48,350 nt of DNA. Source: Nemertoderma westbladi (taxonomy: Eukaryota > Xenacoelomorpha > Nemertodermatida > Nemertodermatidae). How positions within the stretch are numbered: the stretch's first letter is position 1; the number at the start of each line of letters is the position of its first letter. A program made the position numbers and the translations under genes. The DNA lies in contig JAUCBJ010007633.1 in assembly GCA_032718475.1 (NCBI GenBank), forward strand, positions 1-48,350. The letters are read 5' to 3'. This document shows positions 42,998 to 48,350 of the stretch, one piece after another. Under the pieces are notes generated by a model. That model saw only the letters and a program-made list of their open reading frames with translations. It was not told the DNA's origin and searched no databases.

Positions 42998-43429
42998 TTG
43001 GAGGGGTGGAGGGTGGCACGGTGGGGCTGCACCAACGTTTTATAAAATAAAAATGCCCAAACTAACTGATTTCATTTTTTGGTATACTTCAACTTCAACA
43101 CCCTGGTTCCGAACCTGATATTTTGAAAATCTTTTGCTGGTGTCTTTTTCTTAAAATTACTAAATAAATTAGTAATACTATTTATAATAATGCTATATAT
43201 ATTATAAAAAATGCCCAGACCAAATTATAGCATTTATCGAGAATTTCAATCAACCTGATTTTGAATCGGTTAATTTTATAATATTTTGTCGGTGTCTTTT
43301 AGAGTAATTAAATAAATTAAACATTAACTAATATTAATTTTATATTAGCAAACTGGCTAATATAATCAATTGTAGTGAAGTCAACTTACCGTACTGCTAT
43401 TGCATTGATATTAGTATCATTCAAACCGC

Positions 43430-43647
43430 AATGGTCGATTTAGTGGGGGTAGACACCATCAAAACAATGGTCGAGTTATTGCTTCTCGAGATATCGGTCA
43501 AAATGTGAGCGCGATTCACATAAATGAGCACATAACTTCAGCAATTCAATATCAATATATCACAATATCACAAAAAATATCAATTTTTTTATACTACTCT
43601 TGTTTTGATGGAGTCTACAACTACTAATTCGACCATTGCGGTTCAAA
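43430..43647. mobile_element. 218-bp MITE with about 46-bp terminal inverted repeats
   Basis: Left arm 43430-43475 and right arm 43601-43647 are reverse complements: CCGCAATGGTCGA[AT]TTAGT and TAGAC[AT]CCATCAAAAC are shared. Related single ends occur at 12713 and 14173. No coding content. Confidence 0.8.
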
Positions 43648-43917
43648 TAAGCATATTCCCTAAGTCTGTTATTTATGTCGAAGTCTGATTTTTAGTGATA
43701 TGGTGATATATTGCATTATCAATGCAAATTAAAAAAAACCAATACACATATACCGCGGTTGATAATCCCAATATCAATAGTAAATCACAGGTTTTAAAAT
43801 GCCCTAAAACAAGTATCGGTACTGCATCTTGAAATAATTTGAAATTTTAGATTCTCTTTATTTAAATTCAATAATAAAGAACAAAAAAAAAGAGATTCAA
43901 AGAGAGCGCCTACGTGC

Positions 43918-43940
43918 GGGGGGGGGGGGGGGGGGGGGGG
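43918..43940. repeat. Run of 23 G
   Basis: Uninterrupted poly-G followed by TCGGGGG; a possible quadruplex-forming tract. Confidence 0.95.
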
Positions 43941-44099
43941 TCGGGGGTGCCGGTAATTCTAATCCATTTGAAAGACTGTTGTAAGTCACTAAGGCAATAA
44001 CACTGATAGTAAATTTAAACTAATAACTGATAATTAATTAAATTGATAGTAAATTTAAATTACCACATACATTAAACGGAATTGAAATTTCTTTTGTTT

Positions 44100-44670
44100 C
44101 GTTATGCCAAACTCGTTCCAACTCTGGCGAGTTCCTCCAACTTCTTTCCGACCGCATCTGGTTCGTAAAACGTCGTGCCGACCGTATCTGGTTCGAAAAA
44201 CGTCGTTCCGATCGTAGCGAGATCGTAAAACGTCGTTCCGATCGTAGCGAGTTCGTCAAACCTCGTTCCGACCGTATCTGGTTCATAAAACGTCGTTCCG
44301 ACCGTATCTGGTTCGAAAAACGTCGTTCCGATCGTAGCGAGATCGCAAAACGTTGTTCCAATCGTAGCGAGTTCGTCAAACCTCGTTCCGACCGTATCTG
44401 TTTCATAAAACGTCGTTCCGACCGTATCTGGTTCGAAAAAAGTCGTTCCAATTGTAGCGAGATCGTAAAACGTCGTTCCGATCGTAGCGAGTTCGTCAAA
44501 CCTCGTTCCGACCGTATCTGGTTCATAAAACGTCGTTCCGACCGTATCTGGTTCATAAAACGTCGTTCCGATCGTAGCGAGTTCGTCAAACCTCGTTCCA
44601 ACCGTATCTGGTTCATAAAACGTCATTCCTATCGTAGTGAGTTCGTCAAACCTCGCTCCGGCGTTTTTTA
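44100..44670. repeat. 30-bp minisatellite with 120-bp higher-order period
   Basis: Units such as CGTCGTTCCGACCGTATCTG and CGTCGTTCCGATCGTAGCGA followed by a 10-nt linker (GTTCATAAAA, GTTCGAAAAA, GATCGTAAAA, GTTCGTCAAA). Four-unit blocks starting at 44221, 44341 and 44461 repeat with few changes. Two overlapping minus-strand frames of about 200 codons stay open because 30 is divisible by 3; neither is accepted as a gene. Confidence 0.95.
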
Positions 44671-45940
44671 TTGCGACAGTATTCCAACAGGCTCGTCTAA
44701 AAACCAAAATCACACCTAATCACACCAAATCACAACAAATCACACAAAACCACAAACCAAATAAATCACAAAAAGTAATCCCAAAACCAAATCACACCGA
44801 ATGATACCAAATCACAAAAAAAATTGATAGTAAACAAGCAGGTTACAGTTGACAGTGGTAGCCAGCCGGAACCAAAACAATAAATGATTACTTGTATAAA
44901 AAAATAAAAATTAGATTTTTTGTGTGATTTGTTGTACGAATAACCCAAAAAACACAATATTACCCAAAAAACACAAAAATACACAAAAAAAAACAAAAAA
45001 TTACACAAAAAAACACAAAAAGCCGTATCTGGTGACCACAGTATGGTCGCGACCTGGGACCCAAACTGGAGCTTCAGAGTACCGTCCAAAACATTTTCGC
45101 ATAAAATTGTACCGTAAAATATCAAGGCCTGGGCACATTTTCGACGTTTGAAAGTAAGAGCCAATCAGGTGCCAGATATGGTGACCACGGTCTTGTCTCG
45201 ACCTGAGACCCAGACTGCAGCTTCAGATTACCGGCCAAAACATATTCACATAATATTATATCAAAAAATGTTATTGCCTATAGGCAGGACACCTACCGGT
45301 ACACGGTCAGTAATGATCATGTCCTGACTGCATGATTTCGGTCTGATGAAATTTTCTGTTGCATGCATCAGATACCCATCAATGGCCTTTACCCACCTTG
45401 ATGGTCAAAATCCATTCCGTCAGATAGCCCTGGGTGAGGTATTGAAATAACGCAATTACATAGGCCTACAAGCCTACATAGGCAACTTTTAACTGCACCA
45501 AACAACCGTAATTTAGGCATTCAGAGTGCGCCCGAACATGGGGAACATTATTGCCAACCTTGGGCATCTGCCTACAACGTTTTAAATAACTGCCAGAAAG
45601 CCTAAAGCGTCCCCTTACATCTGTACATGTCTTAAGAACAGACAAAAGGTACCCGGTACCGCGGCGCAGTACTGCTGTCTGGCTGTACCGGATGTGGTTG
45701 TTCTAGGCAAGCAGTGCATACAGCTCGGACTGACAGTACCGATAGCAGACCCAGAGAACACCGGCACTGCAGACTATGATTAGCTACATACAGACAGAGC
45801 TAGGTAGTAGCTACCGGCAGACCGGCATAGGTCAGTAGTATGAACACAGTTTTTGGAGCATACTACCACCACTGCTGACTTTTGCTGAACCAGGCTGACG
45901 ACTCAGCCGTTTAATTAATTGCAGCGGGATTGGATAATTT

Positions 45941-46571
45941 ATTAATTAATTTGGGGAACTTTACTAATTAGTAAAATCGTTAATTAGTTTGATTCAAAAG
46001 ATTTTAGAGTAATTATCATTTGTAAAATAGTAAACCGCTTTGATACACCTTGTGAATAAGGATTTGGGGGCGGGGGGGACAAAGCCCCCCCGCCAATTAG
46101 GTAATTAAGTAATTAGTTAATTACTAATTAACGGTAGGAGATACGGCATCGGCGCCAGAGACTTTTTTGTGTAGAATAAAATTCCGAACAACTTTGTGAT
46201 GTTACGTTTTTTCATAGCTCTTAGTGTTTTCGAGTTACGACGCTAATTAGTTTTCGGCTAATTAGTACTAATTAACAGTAATAGGAGGGCCATAGCGATG
46301 ACTGAACTTTTTTTAGATCTTACCGAGATGAACAAAAAAAATCACCGTTGCTAGGGGAAAAACCAAATACTTTTCGAGAAAAATCAATTAGAAATCTTTA
46401 ATCGCTAATTACTAATTAATTAATTAACAGATTTTTTCCACAAAAACTCCTAGCTATCGCGCTAGGGCCATCTACCAGATCGCGCAAACAGAATCGTTCT
46501 AGCTTTCGCCGTTCTCCTGGAAAAATCCTTTAAAAATCGACCTAAAAAAGATCAAAGCAAAGTGCCTACTT
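45941..46571. repeat. 631-bp near-identical block, copy 2
   Basis: Partner of 41127-41757, at the same position within its tandem unit. Confidence 0.9.
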
Positions 46572-46712
46572 CCCAGGGGGTACACCATAATGCTATCTTA
46601 TGAGGTTTTACTTTGGTGTTTATGTTGGTTTCTCAAGTTCCGTTAAAAAGGCTGCATTATTTATTCCTCATAAGACTCTGTCGAGCCTTTGGCTCTCCAG
46701 TGGCAGCCTAAC

Positions 46713-47018
46713 CATCCAGGTGGAGAGCGCAAATGGAGCATTTGCGCCGTGCGAGTGCATGGCCGACGGCGTTGGCCATGTGGTATTGTTTTAGAATATT
46801 ACAGTATTATTATTCCCATGCAAAGGTAAAAGTTAAAGCCCATGTTGCTGATGGAAAATAACAAATGCCTACCTTGATTTTGTTAAGGTCAGTTTTGTTT
46901 ATACTTGAAGGCTTACATATAAGTATACATGGGCATAATATTCCAAATACTTTTGTTGCGCCTGTCGATTCGTATAAATCGACAGGCGCATAGACCCCCC
47001 CAATTTATATTACTTGTG
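46713..47018. repeat. Conserved head element, copy 3
   Basis: Carries the same three hairpins; the long one is at 46958-46989. There is one change in the TTCTAGAATATTACAG segment that copies 1 and 2 share. Confidence 0.9.
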
Positions 47019-47264
47019 TATTATTATTTGTGGAAGTAACACATAACCCTAAGCTGGTGGAAGTGGAGGTCTTTTGGAACACTCCAGAGATACCAGAGAA
47101 CATTATATAAATTATAATTCTTTGCACTAAAGTGAATTCTTCTTGAAATTATGTGCAAAATTTCAACCATGCATACGAATCAGTAGTCATCAATAATAAT
47201 ATAGTATTCCACAACAATTAGTTATTGTAAATATATTTTAAATGAAACATTTTTTGGTGGGGGT

Positions 47265-47282
47265 GGGGGGGGGGGGGGGGGG
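47265..47282. repeat. Run of 18 G
   Basis: Poly-G within a longer G-rich tract (47256-47300). Confidence 0.95.
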
Positions 47283-47327
47283 TGGTATTTTGGGGTGGAA
47301 GGGTCGGGGTAACCATATACTATAGCT

Positions 47328-47785
47328 GGGGTTGGGTAACTGGGGTCTGAAATTGGTAACCGGAAATTGAATTGGTAACTAGAGATTGGAAACTGAAATT
47401 AATAACCGGGGACTAAAATTGGTAACTGGCGACTGAAATTGGTAACCAGTGACTGAAATTTGTAACCGGTGACTGAAATTGGTAACCTGGGACTGAAATT
47501 GGTAACCGGCGACAGAAATTGGTAACCAGTGACTGAAATTTGTAACCAGTGACTGAAATTGGTAACCTGGGACTGAAATTGGAAATCAGAAACTGAAATC
47601 GGTAACCGGGGACTGAAATTTGAAACCAGAAACTGAATTGGAAACCAGTGACTGAAATTGGTAACCAGTCACTTGAATTGGTAATCACGGATTGAAATTG
47701 GTAACCGGGGACTGAAATTGGTAACCAGTCACTTGAATTGGTAATCGGGGACTGAAATTGGTAACCCGCGTCTGAAATTGGTAAC
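47328..47785. repeat. 20-bp minisatellite
   Basis: Unit of the form GACTGAAATTGGTAACC[AG]G with changes, about 22 copies. An open minus-strand frame across it is a by-product of the period. It lies directly next to the poly-G tract and the LINE insertion. Confidence 0.93.
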
Positions 47786-47811
47786 ATAACACATCACACA
47801 AAATGGTATTA

Positions 47812-48350
47812 CTACTACTAGGATCGGCATGCTGCATTGCAGCTGCATTTTTAAGAATGCCGTGCCGGCTTACAAAATTGCACCGCCACAACTCCCTATC
47901 ACCCATGACATTTGAAAGATCATCCGCATCTTCAAGGCCAGTGTCCTTTAAGATGCGTCTCAAGAAAGTCATGGGCTGTCCACCATGCTTATTCACTCCA
48001 TGAGGCTGCCAAAGTACAAGATTATGCACTGGCTGGTCCTCATGGCGAAAGCAATGTCCTGCAAAGCGGAGGCGATTTTGTTCTAGTGTCAAGTTTGGGG
48101 GAACCAATAAGACACCTCCAATGTTATATAGTGTCTGGTTGGAGATGTGTGCATTGAACTTGACACAATGAACCCGGCGTAGCATTCTTGTGAATGTGCC
48201 ATCCAGAGATTTCGTGTCCTCAGCAGTTAGAGCCCAGCATGGACTCCCATAGAGGAGTACTGGAACTACTGCTGCTCTAAATAACCGGACCTTAAGTTTC
48301 CGCTTAATTCTCGGGGACTTCCAAATCCTGGAAAGCCTATTCAAGGCTGC
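47812..48350 (-). mobile_element. 3' part of another 29855-type LINE, cut by the window edge
   Basis: Minus strand, very similar to 29855-30400. It encodes the C-terminal region (NRLSRIWKSPR, LLYGSPCWALTAEDTKSL, HCFRHEDQPVH) up to the window end. A 4-nt deletion near 47872 relative to the better copy shifts the frame just before the normal stop, so the frame reads on through the 3' end into the 20-bp minisatellite. The 3' terminus AGCATGCCGATCCTAGTAG is the same as in the other copies. Confidence 0.92.

Larger units (their letters stand above)
41900..46712. repeat. Complex tandem unit 2 (about 4.8 kb, with insertions)
   Basis: Repeats the segment order of unit 1: head (41900-42210), GTTAATA/CCTGGATTAATAAAAAATAA block (about 42445-42960), ACCACGG block (45030-45435), CAGGCTGACGACTCAGC joint (about 45765-45900), 631-bp block (45941-46571). 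The extra length (about 42970-45025) holds poly-G runs, a MITE, a 30-bp minisatellite and CACAAAA-rich sequence. No coding content. Confidence 0.83.
46713..47815. repeat. Complex tandem unit 3, broken by insertions
   Basis: Head and following sequence match unit 2 to about 47240. Then come a poly-G run and a 20-bp minisatellite. The unit resumes at about 47788 (ACACAAAATGGTATTACTA, as at 42455-42473), where the LINE copy at 47812 is inserted. Confidence 0.82.

Noticed and set aside
44038-44713. Two overlapping minus-strand frames of 192 and 203 codons as genes
   Set aside because: Both arise from the 30-bp period and encode only the repeat.
47413-47787. Repeat-encoded 124-codon frame as a gene
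   Set aside because: By-product of the 20-bp minisatellite.

Overview
The window is AT-rich, repeat-dense animal nuclear DNA. Two large single-exon genes encode the animal SLC9C (sperm Na+/H+ exchanger) architecture. Around them lie APE-type LINE retrotransposons, a CR1/L2-type LINE, a tRNA-derived SINE, many inverted-repeat elements and several minisatellites. I see no operons, ribosome-binding sites or other prokaryotic features. A marine invertebrate, possibly an echinoderm, fits best, but the species cannot be fixed from the sequence.

Layout, left to right. 1-5000: gene-poor, with a short hAT-like inverted-repeat element (1214-1854), a 34-bp tandem repeat (about 2557-2690) and one doubtful small ORF. 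4993-7575: a minisatellite of about 41 copies of a 63-bp unit. 8694-12188 (minus): gene 1, an SLC9C-like protein of 1164 residues. 12534-18800: a small hairpin, a truncated CR1/L2 LINE, a LINE fragment and an inverted-repeat element that contains a SINE. 18919-19525: another inverted-repeat element. 19938-23384 (minus): gene 2, a second SLC9C-like protein of 1148 residues. 23663-32680: two more LINE copies, one badly decayed and one with a single nonsense codon, separated by an 839-bp palindrome and a second inverted-repeat element rich in TTCTAGAA. 32700-38820: no gene, with one 901-bp inverted-repeat element. 38825 to the right edge: two complete tandem units (3.1 and 4.8 kb) of a complex repeat and a third that is broken. 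Into these are inserted a MITE, poly-G tracts, 30-bp and 20-bp minisatellites, and another copy of the same LINE cut by the window edge.

The most interesting biology is the SLC9C-like pair. Both proteins keep the order exchanger domain, S1-S4 voltage-sensor-like domain, cyclic-nucleotide-binding-like domain. Both are uninterrupted by introns over about 3.5 kb, although members of this family are normally encoded by many exons. Both depart from family consensus at functional positions. Gene 1 has Thr-Asn where CPA1 exchangers have Asn-Asp in the ion site. Gene 2 keeps the Asp but has Cys before it and Lys in place of the conserved Arg further on. In both, S4 has only a K-x-x-R start before the regular charge spacing stops, and neither shows the Arg usually used to bind cyclic-nucleotide phosphate. 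They are diverged from each other (around one third identical by eye), so they look like an old duplicated, probably retroposed, subfamily under constraint to stay open. They may be voltage/ligand-sensing proteins with altered or lost exchange. This is inference from sequence only.
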